This document shows positions 7,691 through 16,741 of a stretch of 52,588 nt of DNA, in pieces; positions within the stretch are counted from its first letter, which is position 1; every line of letters starts with the position of its first letter. The notes beneath the pieces are model-generated. The model was given only the letters and a program-made list of their open reading frames with translations, searched no databases and was not told the DNA's origin. The stretch comes from Anaerolineae bacterium. Its GTDB lineage: Bacteria > Chloroflexota > Anaerolineae > Aggregatilineales > Phototrophicaceae. The stretch spans positions 1-52,588 of the forward strand of contig JAJDWK010000026.1 in the NCBI GenBank assembly GCA_022825675.1. Direction: 5' to 3'. The position numbers and the translations under genes were made by a program.

Positions 7691-9024
7691 TGCGGCGGGT
7701 CGCGCTTATCTTGGCGGGGCACGGCTCCCACATCAGCGCCGAGACTGCCGGCGTCGTCTGGCGCTATGTTGACGCCTTGCGGCGGCTGGGCGTCGCTGAT
7801 GAAATCACCGCCTGCTTTTGGAAGGAAGCGCCTGCCCTCTCCCGAGCGCTCGATACCGTCATCGCCGATGACATTGTCGTTGTGCCCGTCTTCACCGCGC
7901 AGGGCTATTTCGCCGGCGAAGTTATCCCGCAGGAGATGGGAATCACGGCGGGGCTCAACAAAAGCGGCGGCACGCGAATCTATCTGACGCCGACAATCGG
8001 CGAGCACCTGCAGCTGGAAGCCATCGCCCTGGCGCGCTTGCGCGGGGCGCTGGCGCGGCACCGCTTGGACCCGGCGCAAACCGCCGCCGCCATCATCGGC
8101 CATGGCAGCCCGCGCAGCCCACGCAGCCGCAAAGCTGCCGCCCGCCTGGCGGCTTCTATCCGCCGCTTGCATTGGCTGCGCCAGGTGGAGGCGGTGTACC
8201 TCGATGACGAACCCGCTATCGCCAGCATCTACCGCAGTACAAGCGCACCGCATTTGCTCGCCCTGCCCTTTTTCCTGGCGGCTGGCTCCCATGTCAGCAT
8301 TGATGTGCCGCGGGCATTGGGCATTGACGCTGTCGCCGCCCCCCAGCGAGCGCAGGGGCGCACCGTCTATTATTGCGAGCCTGTCGGCAGCGACGAAACG
8401 ATTTGCGGCGTGATTCTCGACCTGGCGCGCGAGAGCGGGCTGCCCTTCACACCAAAGGCGGGTGGCAGCGCCTGGAGCGGCTTCCCCAGCGCCGGGCATA
8501 AGACTTTCCTGAGGGCGCTGGCAGCCGCGGGCGAGCTGCAGCTGGGGCAGCTTCGCATCAGCGCGGAGCGTGTGCGCCCGCTGCTTGATGAAAGCGCGGG
8601 CAGCCGCCCAGTCCGCCACCCGGCGGCGCTGCGGCAGCTGCTGCGCGCGGCGCCATTCCGCCCGCTGCCAACACGGACTGACCTGCCGCGCGGCTGGCAT
8701 GTCCCGCTTGAGAGCTCAGCAGACGCGCCAGCGGTGGTCGAGACGGTCTACCCGGGCTTGCTCGCCGATTGGGCGGCGGCGCGGGCGGGCAAGCTGAGAA
8801 TCGAAACGCTGGCGGACATTGGAAAGCGTCAGCGCGGCATGTTCCAAGATATTCAGCGGCTGCCGCCCGCGCTGATACAGAAGACGATTAGCGAAATTTG
8901 CGGCGATTGCAGCCGCCAGCCCGTCTGGTGGCGGGCACCCGCGCCGATGCCGGCGCTGCCCTGCCCCGCCGCCTGCAATGTATGGCTGTCTGCCGCCCGA
9001 AACTATGGAGATGCGAAGCTATGA
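7690..9024 (+). CDS. Sirohydrochlorin chelatase, double CbiX with C-terminal Fe-S domain (DR2241-like)
   Basis: Likely inserts iron (or cobalt) into sirohydrochlorin; 444 residues. Two CbiX/SirB-type chelatase halves are seen: the first starts VALILAGHGSHISAET, the second has AAIIGHGSPRSPRS near residue 136. The C-terminal 170 residues are not chelatase. They end with four Cys, C404-x2-C407 and C425-x3-C429, in a pattern like the 4Fe-4S domain of the Deinococcus DR2241 family. In a siroheme operon feeding a sulfite reductase, ferrochelatase is the expected missing activity. The gene overlaps both neighbours (TAATG upstream, ATGA downstream). Confidence 0.88.
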   Translation: MRRVALILAGHGSHISAETAGVVWRYVDALRRLGVADEITACFWKEAPALSRALDTVIADDIVVVPVFTAQGYFAGEVIPQEMGITAGLNKSGGTRIYLTPTIGEHLQLEAIALARLRGALARHRLDPAQTAAAIIGHGSPRSPRSRKAAARLAASIRRLHWLRQVEAVYLDDEPAIASIYRSTSAPHLLALPFFLAAGSHVSIDVPRALGIDAVAAPQRAQGRTVYYCEPVGSDETICGVILDLARESGLPFTPKAGGSAWSGFPSAGHKTFLRALAAAGELQLGQLRISAERVRPLLDESAGSRPVRHPAALRQLLRAAPFRPLPTRTDLPRGWHVPLESSADAPAVVETVYPGLLADWAAARAGKLRIETLADIGKRQRGMFQDIQRLPPALIQKTISEICGDCSRQPVWWRAPAPMPALPCPAACNVWLSAARNYGDAKL

Positions 9025-9839
9025 GAATTGGAAAAGTGTATCTTGTCGGCGCGGGACCGGGCGACCCCGATCTCATCACGCGTAAGGCATTAAGTCTGCT
9101 GCGGCGCGCTGATGTCGTCATCTATGACCGGCTAATCCCGCCGCAGCTGCTGGAAGAGACGCGGGGTGACGCCGAATTGATTGACGCTGGCAAGCAGCCG
9201 ACGCGCCATCGCCTGGCGCAAGCGGATATCAACGCTTTGATACTCGAGCGGGCGCTGCGTGGGCTGTCGGTGCTGCGCCTCAAAGGCGGCGACCCCTTTG
9301 TCTTCGGACGCGGCGGCGAAGAGGCTTTGGCTTGCCAAGAGTATGGCATCCCGTTTGAGGTGGTGCCCGGCGTATCCAGCGCTGTCGCCGCCCCCGCTTA
9401 TGCCGGCATCCCGCTGACGCAGCGCGGCATCAGCAGCGCCTTCACCGTCATCACCGGGCATGAAGCGCCGGGCAAAGCGGCGAGCGGCATCAACTACCGG
9501 GCGCTGGCGCGGCTGGGCGGCACCATCGTCATTTTGATGGGCGTCAAGCGGCTGGGCGCGATTACCGAAGAACTGATTGCCCAGGGCTTGGACGCCGATA
9601 CGCCAGCGGCGATTATCGAATGGGGCACGGTGCCGCGGCAGCGTACGCTCAGCGGCAGCGCCGAGAACATCGCCGCGCGGGCGCGGGCGCATGGCATCCA
9701 GCCGCCCGCCACCGCCGTGATTGGCGAAGTCGCGCGCCTGCGGGACGCCGGGCTTGCCTGGTACGAGCAGCTGCCCGCGCTTGAATTTGCCGCCAGCTTT
9801 GCGCCCGCAGGCACCCTGCAAGCCATCAGCAGCCTATAA
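9021..9839 (+). CDS. cobA: Uroporphyrinogen-III C-methyltransferase
   Basis: S-adenosylmethionine-dependent methylase making precorrin-2 from uroporphyrinogen III, the first step of siroheme synthesis; 272 residues. Family motifs: VYLVGAGPGDPDLIT (residues 6-20), VVIYDRL, LRLKGGDPFVFGRGGEE and PGVSSAVAAPAYAGIPLTQR. The start ATG 9021 overlaps the stop of the chelatase gene (ATGA) and gives the standard N-terminus. With the two upstream genes it completes uroporphyrinogen III to siroheme. No HemD domain is fused. Confidence 0.96.
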   Translation: MRIGKVYLVGAGPGDPDLITRKALSLLRRADVVIYDRLIPPQLLEETRGDAELIDAGKQPTRHRLAQADINALILERALRGLSVLRLKGGDPFVFGRGGEEALACQEYGIPFEVVPGVSSAVAAPAYAGIPLTQRGISSAFTVITGHEAPGKAASGINYRALARLGGTIVILMGVKRLGAITEELIAQGLDADTPAAIIEWGTVPRQRTLSGSAENIAARARAHGIQPPATAVIGEVARLRDAGLAWYEQLPALEFAASFAPAGTLQAISSL

Positions 9840-9891
9840 GCGCGCCCATAAAAGCGGCGCGGGAGAACACAAAAGAAAAGGAGCACAGAAC

Positions 9892-12138
9892 ATGACAACT
9901 TGGAAAGAGAAACTGCAAGGCGATATCCCGGAAGCGATGGGCAGCCTCATCGATATTTACGAGGCGCAGATGGAATTGCGCAAGCAAGGCAAGCTCGATG
10001 AAAAAGTCTTTGCCGAGGCGCGCTTGCGCAAAGGCGTATATGGTCAACGATATGACAACGGGCAGCGACATGACGGCTTGAAGACGCGGGCGCTGCCCTA
10101 CCCTTCAAATGACATCGTCAAAGGACCGGACACGCTTTGGGACGCGCCGGGCATGCAGCGCATCAAAATCCCTTATGGCGGCATGACGGCGGAGCAGCTT
10201 GAAGCGCTTTCGGAGCTGGCGGACGAATATGCGGACGGCATCCTGCATATCACCACGCGGCAGGATATCCAACTGCATTATGTGCATATCGACGATACGC
10301 CCGATTTGATGCGCCGCCTGGCGGCTGTCGGCATCACCACGCAAGAAGCCTGCGGCAATTCCGTGCGCAACATCACCGCCTGCACCTTGGCGGGCGTCTG
10401 CCATGACGAGGTCTTTGATGTCAGCCCTTATGCCGATGCGATGACGCAATTTCTGCTGGGGCATGACGATGTGCAGGATTTCGGGCGCAAGTTCAAAGTG
10501 GCTTTTTCGGGCTGCGCCGGGCACGCTTGCGGGCTCGTGAAAATGCACGACCTGGGCTTGCTGGCGGTCACGCGGGAGCTTGATGGCGAGACGGTGCGCG
10601 GCTTCACTGTATTTGTCGGCGGCGGCTTGGGCACGGTGCCGCATCAAGCGAAGGTGCTGGCGGAATTCTGCACGGAAGCGCAGCTGCTGCCACTGACGCA
10701 AGCGATCGCGCGCGTCTTCGCCCGCTTGGGCGAAAAGAAGAACCGCAACCGCGCCCGCCTCAAATTCCTGGTTGCCAAGCTGGGCATCGATGAATTCCGC
10801 CGCCTGGTGGAAGAAGAGCTGGCGACGCTGCCGCCCGATGCCCGCCATCAAGCCTACATCGGCGAGCTGGGCGAGTTTGACTACCAGCCAGCGAAGGCGG
10901 GCTTGGCGCTAAATGGCGCGCCGCTGCCGGCTGGCTTCGCCGATTGGTATCGCAGCAATGTCTATCGGCAGGTGCAGCCCGGCTACAGCGCCATCACCCT
11001 GCACGCTCCCCTGGGCGATTTCACCTCGCAGCAAGGCTTTGAGCTGGCGGATATCGCGCGCAACTATGTCGGCGATAATATCCGCCTCTCGGTGGAGCAG
11101 AATATCGTCTTGCGCTGGGTGGCGGATGCCGACTTGCCGGCGATATATCAAGAGCTTTGCGCCATCGGCTTGGGCGATGCTGGCGCCGATACCATCGTCG
11201 ACATCACCACTTGCCCCGGCACCGACACTTGCAAGCTCGGCATCGCGTCATCACGCGGCTTGACCGCCGAGCTGCGCGCCCGCCTGCTGGAGAAGATTCA
11301 TCAACTGCCCGAAGCGGTGCGCGAGCTCAAAATAAAAGTGAGCGGCTGCTTCAATTCTTGCGGGCAGCATCATGTCGCCGATATTGGCTTTTTTGGCAAC
11401 AGCCGCCGCTCCGGCAACCACAAGATGCCGCATTTCCAAGTGGTTCTGGGCGGGCAATGGCGGGAGAATGCCGGCAGCTATGGGCTGGCGGTGGGCGCGG
11501 TGCCAGCGAAATCCGTGCCCGCAGTGCTGGAAGCGCTGACTGAGCGCTATGTCGCCGAACGGGCGCCTGACGAGAACTTCCAGGCTTGGGTCAAGGCGCT
11601 GGGACGCAAGGAAATCAAAGCGATGCTGCAGCCTTTCATGCGCCTGCCCCGCTTTGAGCAGCAGCCCGATATGTTCAGCGATTGGGGGGATTCCCGCGTC
11701 TATACCATCGATGACATCGGCGTTGGCGAATGCGCTGGCGAAGTTGTCTCCCTCTTTTCGATGGAAATATCCAAAGCCGAATCGACGCATTTCGAGGCGC
11801 TGCTGGCGCTGGACGAGGGCAATTATGCGCTGGCGGATGCCAACGCCTATAAGGCGATGGTGCTGGCGGCGCGGGCGCTGGTGCGCACCAAATACCTCGA
11901 TGTCGGCGATGACCGCGACACCATCGTCAGCGAGTTCCGCAGCCGCTTCTACGATACCGAGCTTATCTATGACCGCTTCGCCAAAGGCAAATTCGCCCGC
12001 TATCTCTTCAAGCGTCATGCCGAAGCGCCACCGCGCATCAACGAAGATTATGCCCACCAAATCATCGATGAGACGCAGCTTTTCATCGAAAATGTGCACA
12101 GCGCCGAGCAGCGCATCAACGGCGTGATTATCGGCTAA
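9892..12138 (+). CDS. Siroheme-dependent sulfite/nitrite reductase with C-terminal extension
   Basis: Six-electron reductase using siroheme and a 4Fe-4S cluster, 748 residues. The two half-modules of the family are seen. The cluster ligands are C441-x5-C447 (TCPGTDTCKLG) and C486-x3-C490 (GCFNSCGQHH). The first half has NSVRNITAC and FSGCAGHACG. About 145 residues after the catalytic core (residues 600-748) are an additional helical region, perhaps HEPN-like, found in some long members of this family. Between sulfite and nitrite, the cysteine leader and the siroheme genes favour assimilatory sulfite reduction, but the fold alone cannot settle it. AAAAGGAG lies 8 bases before the ATG. Confidence 0.9.
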   Translation: MTTWKEKLQGDIPEAMGSLIDIYEAQMELRKQGKLDEKVFAEARLRKGVYGQRYDNGQRHDGLKTRALPYPSNDIVKGPDTLWDAPGMQRIKIPYGGMTAEQLEALSELADEYADGILHITTRQDIQLHYVHIDDTPDLMRRLAAVGITTQEACGNSVRNITACTLAGVCHDEVFDVSPYADAMTQFLLGHDDVQDFGRKFKVAFSGCAGHACGLVKMHDLGLLAVTRELDGETVRGFTVFVGGGLGTVPHQAKVLAEFCTEAQLLPLTQAIARVFARLGEKKNRNRARLKFLVAKLGIDEFRRLVEEELATLPPDARHQAYIGELGEFDYQPAKAGLALNGAPLPAGFADWYRSNVYRQVQPGYSAITLHAPLGDFTSQQGFELADIARNYVGDNIRLSVEQNIVLRWVADADLPAIYQELCAIGLGDAGADTIVDITTCPGTDTCKLGIASSRGLTAELRARLLEKIHQLPEAVRELKIKVSGCFNSCGQHHVADIGFFGNSRRSGNHKMPHFQVVLGGQWRENAGSYGLAVGAVPAKSVPAVLEALTERYVAERAPDENFQAWVKALGRKEIKAMLQPFMRLPRFEQQPDMFSDWGDSRVYTIDDIGVGECAGEVVSLFSMEISKAESTHFEALLALDEGNYALADANAYKAMVLAARALVRTKYLDVGDDRDTIVSEFRSRFYDTELIYDRFAKGKFARYLFKRHAEAPPRINEDYAHQIIDETQLFIENVHSAEQRINGVIIG

Positions 12139-12152
12139 GGGGTGAGAGTGCC

Positions 12153-12749
12153 ATGACTGCCGTACCCAAAAGACTGAGCCTGAAGTTCAACCTGCGGCGC
12201 GAGCCGAAGCTACAGCCCGCCGATATCCTGCCGATTTTCCAGCGCTGGATCCAGGAGCATACGGTAGAAGATATGCTCATCGATGTCATCGATTACAAAC
12301 ATGTGCCGCAGGGGCCGGGCATCATCCTGGTCGCGGACGAAAGCGATACCGCGTATGACCTGGGCGATGGCGAAATCGGCTTGCAGTACATCCGCAAGCG
12401 CGCCCTGCCCGATACGCTGGAGGCGGCGCTGTGGCTGGTTTTCCACCGGGCGCTGGCGGCGGCGCAGGCGCTGGAAGCGGAAGCGCCTGGCGACCTCGCC
12501 TTCGACTTCAGCCGCGCCAAAATCAGCTTCCTTGACCGGAGGCACTACCCGAACCAGCCAGCGACATTCGCGGCGGCGCAGGCGGAGCTGGCGCGCATAT
12601 TGAGCGACATCTATGCGGCGCCGGTGGCTGTCCGCCGCGCCTATGAAGACCCGCGCCGTCTCTTCGCCCTGCGCGCGCAGGCACCCGCGGAATTTGCGGA
12701 CGGGCGGGCGCTGCATCAGCGGCTGCTGACTTCGCGGCAGATTGCCTAG
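12153..12749 (+). CDS. Conserved protein linked to sulfite reductase, function unknown
   Basis: 198 residues, 14 bases after the reductase stop and certainly in the same operon. The middle holds a block I associate with an uncharacterised family: DVIDYKHVPQGPGIILVADE, followed by YDLGDGEIGLQYIRKR. The rest is acidic, Ala-rich and predicted helical. There is no signal peptide or membrane segment and no Cys, so it is cytoplasmic and not an electron carrier of the ferredoxin kind. A role in assembly or regulation of the reductase is possible but unsupported beyond position. Confidence 0.75.
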   Translation: MTAVPKRLSLKFNLRREPKLQPADILPIFQRWIQEHTVEDMLIDVIDYKHVPQGPGIILVADESDTAYDLGDGEIGLQYIRKRALPDTLEAALWLVFHRALAAAQALEAEAPGDLAFDFSRAKISFLDRRHYPNQPATFAAAQAELARILSDIYAAPVAVRRAYEDPRRLFALRAQAPAEFADGRALHQRLLTSRQIA

Positions 12750-12790
12750 CGGCGGCAGCGGCGTCCGCTCCTCATCAAGTCAGCGCAATC

Positions 12791-12815
12791 GGGCGGCTCG
12801 CCGAGTCGCCCCTAC
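12791..12815. repeat. Fourth copy of the 9-3-9 hairpin repeat
   Basis: GGGCGGCTC gcc GAGTCGCCC (12791-12811) followed by CTAC, with one G-U pair in the stem. It has the same architecture and flank as the copies at 4828-4848 and 4870-4890. It lies after the sulfite-reductase operon and is followed by a short T-rich stretch (ACTTTTC), so it may act as its terminator. Confidence 0.75.
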
Positions 12816-12880
12816 ACTTTTCTTCGCGATTGGCGTATACCTTGGGCAGAGCGGCATTGATGCGCCAGGGAGCGCCGGAC

Positions 12881-14053
12881 ATGAGCAAATTCAATTTTGA
12901 CGAAGTGCTTGACCGCAGCGGGCATCACAGCGCCAAGTGGGGCGCGGTCGCGGCGGATTGCTTGCCGATGTGGGTGGCGGATATGGATTTCCGTTCGCCG
13001 CCAGCAGCCATCGACGCGATGATAGCGCGCGCCCGTCACGGCATTTTTGGCTATACGCTCGACCCGCCCCAACTCAAAGAAGTTGTCGTCGAGCGCATGA
13101 GCCGGCTCTACAATTGGCAGATACAGCCTGAAGATGTGCTCTTTTCGCCAGGGCTGGTTTTGGGGCTGTGCGCGACTGGCAAGGGCTTCGGCAAGCCAGG
13201 CGACGCCATCTTGATTCAAGCGCCGGTCTATGGTCCATTCTTCAAAGCGGCGACCAGCAACCAGAAATACGCGCTCTCGCTGGATATGGCTTATGTCGCC
13301 GATGACGCGCATAGTTTTCATTATGAAAATGACTATGAGGCTTTTGAAGCCGCCGCCAGCCAGCCGCAAACCACCATGCACCTGCAATGCAATCCCCAGA
13401 ACCCGGCGGGCTTCCTCTATTCCCGCGCGGAGCTGGAGCGGGTCGCCGAAATCTGCCTGCGGCACAAGCTGCTGATTGTCGCCGATGAGATCCATTCCGA
13501 CCTCATCCTTGAGGGCGCGCACATCCCGATTGCGGCGCTTGATGAAGAAATCGCGCAGAACTGCATCACGATGATCGCGCCCAGCAAAACCTACAACCTG
13601 GCGGGATTGTCCTGCTCGGTGCTGATTGCGCAGAATGCGGAAGTCCGCGCCAGGCTGGCGGCGGCGCTGGGCAGCATCAGCGCCCATGTCAACATCATGG
13701 GCTATGAAGCGGCGTATGGCGCTTACAGCGGCGGCGATGAATGGCTGCGGCAGCTGCTCATCTATCTCAAGAGCAATCGCGATTTCGCCCTCGACTTCAT
13801 CCGCCGGCAGCTGCCGCAAATAAAAACGACCGTGCCCCAAGCCACTTACCTGCTCTGGCTGGATATGCGCGCGCTGCCGATTGACGGCGATGTGAACGCA
13901 TTCTTCCGCGAGCGGGCGGGGGTCGCGCTTAGCCCGGGTGAATTCTTCGGCGACGCGGGCAAGGGCTTCCTGCGCTTGAATTTCGGCTGTCCACGCTCGA
14001 TATTGGAGCAGGGCTTGCGGCGGCTCAAAGCCGCGGTTGAGCAGCTCCCCTAA
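12881..14053 (+). CDS. PLP-dependent C-S lyase / aminotransferase, PatB/MalY family
   Basis: Class I/II aminotransferase fold, 390 residues. Family hallmarks: MWVADMDFRSPPA near the N-terminus, HLQCNPQNPAG, VADEIHSDL, and the PLP lysine in APSKTYNLAGL (Lys236). PatB/MalY enzymes cleave cystathionine or cysteine to release ammonia, pyruvate and homocysteine or sulfide. Start 12881 is chosen for its GGGAG 8 bases upstream and because it matches the usual MSKFNFDEV.DR opening; the frame runs on upstream. It follows the sulfite-reductase operon on the same strand after 131 bases holding a hairpin repeat, so it may be separately transcribed, but the link to sulfur amino acids is consistent. Confidence 0.88.
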   Translation: MSKFNFDEVLDRSGHHSAKWGAVAADCLPMWVADMDFRSPPAAIDAMIARARHGIFGYTLDPPQLKEVVVERMSRLYNWQIQPEDVLFSPGLVLGLCATGKGFGKPGDAILIQAPVYGPFFKAATSNQKYALSLDMAYVADDAHSFHYENDYEAFEAAASQPQTTMHLQCNPQNPAGFLYSRAELERVAEICLRHKLLIVADEIHSDLILEGAHIPIAALDEEIAQNCITMIAPSKTYNLAGLSCSVLIAQNAEVRARLAAALGSISAHVNIMGYEAAYGAYSGGDEWLRQLLIYLKSNRDFALDFIRRQLPQIKTTVPQATYLLWLDMRALPIDGDVNAFFRERAGVALSPGEFFGDAGKGFLRLNFGCPRSILEQGLRRLKAAVEQLP

Positions 14054-14078
14054 GCGTTTGCGACAGAGGTGAAAGACG

Positions 14079-15050
14079 ATGCCCCGCCCATTCCTGATAG
14101 ACACGGACGCCGGCTCTGACGATGCGGTCGCCATTGTGATGGCGCTGCGCCATTCTGATGTCGATGTACGCGCCATCACGGTGGTTGCCGGCAATGTGCC
14201 GCTGGCGCAAGGCGTCCAGAATGCCTTGTATTTCTGCGAGCTTTGCGCGGCGGAGGTGCCGGTTTTTGCTGGTGCCGGTCGCCCGCTGCTGCGTCCCTAC
14301 GCCGCCGCCGATTGGTTTCACGGCGCGGACGGCTTGGGCGATTGGGGCGAGCGCTATCAGCCGCGGGGCAGCGCCGCCGCCGGCAGCCATGCCGCCGATG
14401 CCATCATCGAAGCAGCGCGCAGGACGCCAGGGCTGACAATCGTCACGCTGGGACCGCTGACGAATCTGGCGTTAGCGCTGCTTAAGGCGCCCGATATCGC
14501 GCCTATGATCGCGCGCTGCGTGGTGATGGGCGGTGCCGCCTGCACCAACGGCAATGTAACGCCCGCCGCCGAATATAACATTTGGTGCGACCCCGAAGCG
14601 GCGCGCATCGTCTTCCGCTCTGGCATGCCCATCGAGATGGTCGGCTGGGAATTTAGCCAGGGCGCGTTTGTGCTGTCGCTGGCTGATATTGAGGCTCTGC
14701 GCCAGCTGCAAAGCCCTTTCGCTGATTTCGCCATCGATTGCAACATCAAAGGCATGCGCGGCTACGAAGTGCAGACGGGCGAAATCGGCATTTCTTTGCC
14801 CGATGGCGTGGCGATGGCGGTGGCGATTGAGCCGGGCATCCGCCTCGCCTCCAGCCGCCATTATGTTGATGTCGAAACGGACAGCGCCTTGACCCGCGGC
14901 ATGACCGTGGTCGACAAGCTCAACCTGGCGGGGGATGCGCGCAACGCCGCTGTCTGGCAAGAGCTCATCACGAACCCCAACAAGCCGCTGATTTGCTGGG
15001 AGCTGGACGCAAGCCGCTGGAAAGCGCTGCTCTTTGAGCTGCTGGCATAG
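14079..15050 (+). CDS. Inosine/uridine-preferring nucleoside hydrolase family protein
   Basis: Hydrolyses the N-glycosidic bond of ribonucleosides to ribose and base; 323 residues, the usual length. The calcium-binding N-terminal motif is present (IDTDAGSDDA: Asp8, Asp10, Asp14, Asp15), and later LGPLTNLALAL and VVMGGAACTNGNVTPAAEYNIWCDPEAARIV. It begins 25 bases after the PLP enzyme gene, so the two may be cotranscribed. Base preference cannot be read from the sequence. Confidence 0.92.
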   Translation: MPRPFLIDTDAGSDDAVAIVMALRHSDVDVRAITVVAGNVPLAQGVQNALYFCELCAAEVPVFAGAGRPLLRPYAAADWFHGADGLGDWGERYQPRGSAAAGSHAADAIIEAARRTPGLTIVTLGPLTNLALALLKAPDIAPMIARCVVMGGAACTNGNVTPAAEYNIWCDPEAARIVFRSGMPIEMVGWEFSQGAFVLSLADIEALRQLQSPFADFAIDCNIKGMRGYEVQTGEIGISLPDGVAMAVAIEPGIRLASSRHYVDVETDSALTRGMTVVDKLNLAGDARNAAVWQELITNPNKPLICWELDASRWKALLFELLA

Positions 15051-15113
15051 CCGCTCGCAACCGGCGCCGCCGCCCCGCGTATACCAATATGAGCGGTATA
15101 CAGGAGAACAGGC

Positions 15114-15467
15114 ATGAATCAAGGACCGGAAAAACCCAAAAACCAGCGCGACTGGGTGGAAGAGATGGAAGTCGCTGGCAGCGAACTGGTGGAGCGCGTC
15201 AAAGCTTTGGTGGCGGAAGGCAATGTGCGGCGTTTGATAATCCGCAACGCCAATGACGAAGTTTTGCTGGAAGTGCCCTTGACGCCGGCGGTGGTTGGCG
15301 GCGGGGTCGCCATCCTCATGAGCCCGGTGCTGGCGGCGCTCGGGGCGCTGGCGGCTTTGATCGCCAAGCTCAAGATTGAAATTGTGCGCGTGGAGCAGCG
15401 CGACGACAGCGATATCATCGAAATCCCCAGCGACGATGTCAGCAAAATCCCTGTTGACGACGGCTAG
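15114..15467 (+). CDS. DUF4342-like small protein
   Basis: 117 residues. A central block of the DUF4342 type is seen: VAGSELVERVKALVAEGNVRR, then ADEVLLEVPLTP-like sequence and a hydrophobic stretch (VVGGGVAILMSPVLAALGAL). The C-terminus is acidic. Function unknown; the hydrophobic segment may touch or cross the membrane. CAGGAGAAC lies 7 bases before the ATG. Confidence 0.75.
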   Translation: MNQGPEKPKNQRDWVEEMEVAGSELVERVKALVAEGNVRRLIIRNANDEVLLEVPLTPAVVGGGVAILMSPVLAALGALAALIAKLKIEIVRVEQRDDSDIIEIPSDDVSKIPVDDG

Positions 15468-15519
15468 ACTTGCCCCGCCGGCGACACAATTCTCAATAGG
15501 ATTTGCCCGCGGAGTGCGC

Positions 15520-15525
15520 TATACT
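15520..15525 (+). promoter_or_regulatory. Possible -10 box of dnaN
   Basis: TATACT at 15520-15525, 85 bases before the dnaN start. No good -35 hexamer is seen at the normal spacing, so this is a weak call. Confidence 0.3.
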
Positions 15526-15609
15526 CTGCGGCAAAAGTAATTCGTGAGGCAGGGGCAGCGCCATAATTCATACCTTGCCTGCCCGCCGCGTCAGAACAAG
15601 AGGGGAATC

Positions 15610-16734
15610 ATGATTGTTAGCGTCCTGCAAGAGAACCTGGCAAAAAGCCTGAATATCGTCAGCAGAGCTGTTGACAGCAACCCGGCCTTGCCCGTGCTCG
15701 CCAATGTGCTGCTGGAGACTGAAGATTCGCGCCTTAAACTCTCCGCCACCAATCTTGAGCTGAGCATCAGCGTCTATATCGGCGCCAAGGTTGAACAGAG
15801 CGGCAGCATCACTTTACCCGCAAGAACCTTTAACGAGCTGGTCAACAGCTTATCGCGGGAGCGTGTCGACATGCGCCTGGACGCGGCGACGCACACAGTG
15901 CATTTGCGCTGCGGCGGGCAGACCGCCAATATCCGCGGCATTGACGCCGAAGAGTTCCCGCCGATACAGCACAGCGAAACCCCTGATTTTAGTGTCAATG
16001 GCGCTACCTTGCGCGAGATGATCACGCAAACGGCATTCGCCGCCGCCCGCGAGCAGAACCGCCCGATTCTCACCGGCGTCTATGTCAAGCTGGAAGACAA
16101 AAAGCTGACATTCGCCGCCGCCGATGGCTATCGTCTGGCGGTGCGCACCGCGGAAGTGGATGAGGAATTCGCTGAGAAACAGGAAATGGTCATCCCGGCG
16201 CGCACATTAAACGAAGCCGCCCGCATCATCGAGGAGGATCAGGATGTCGGCATCTCTCTGCCGTCCGAGCGCAACCGCCTCAGTGTGTCGGTGCCTAACA
16301 TTTTGATTTCGTCACAACTGTTGGAAGGGCGCTTCCCCGATTTTGAATCCATCATCCCGCGTTCCTTCGCAACCACAACTGTGCTCAAAACTGGCGAATT
16401 GCTGACAGTCTGCCAGCGCGCCGAAATCTTCGCCCGCGACAATGCCAACAGCGCCAGCCTCAATGTCAGCCCTGCCGAAAGCGAAGGCGCGGAGACCCAA
16501 GTTTTGATAACTGGCAAAAGCGCCGAGCGCGGTGACAGCGAAGGCATAGTCCAAGCGACCGCGGAAGGCGAGGCGCTGGATATCTCCTTCAATATCCGCT
16601 ATCTCATTGATGTGCTGCGCGTCATCAAAGAAGACAATGTTGTCTTCCGCAGCAACGGGGCAGAGAACCCGGGCGTGCTGCAGCCAGAAAATCGTGATGA
16701 CTTTGTGCATGTCATCATGCCGATGAGCAAATAA
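15610..16734 (+). CDS. dnaN: DNA polymerase III beta subunit (sliding clamp)
   Basis: Ring-shaped clamp that holds DNA polymerase on its template; 374 residues, the usual length. Three clamp domains in order: MIVSVLQENLAKSLNIVSRA, PVLANVLLETEDSRLKLSATNLELS and TLPARTFNELVNSL in the first, FAAARE..RPILTGVYVKL in the second, LEGRFPDFESIIPR and the C-terminal ...HVIMPM in the third. ATG 15610 has AGAGGGGA just upstream and gives the normal N-terminus. It is not next to dnaA, dnaB or an origin here. Whether this is the only clamp gene cannot be told from the window. Confidence 0.95.
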   Translation: MIVSVLQENLAKSLNIVSRAVDSNPALPVLANVLLETEDSRLKLSATNLELSISVYIGAKVEQSGSITLPARTFNELVNSLSRERVDMRLDAATHTVHLRCGGQTANIRGIDAEEFPPIQHSETPDFSVNGATLREMITQTAFAAAREQNRPILTGVYVKLEDKKLTFAAADGYRLAVRTAEVDEEFAEKQEMVIPARTLNEAARIIEEDQDVGISLPSERNRLSVSVPNILISSQLLEGRFPDFESIIPRSFATTTVLKTGELLTVCQRAEIFARDNANSASLNVSPAESEGAETQVLITGKSAERGDSEGIVQATAEGEALDISFNIRYLIDVLRVIKEDNVVFRSNGAENPGVLQPENRDDFVHVIMPMSK

Positions 16735-16741
16735 AACCGCC

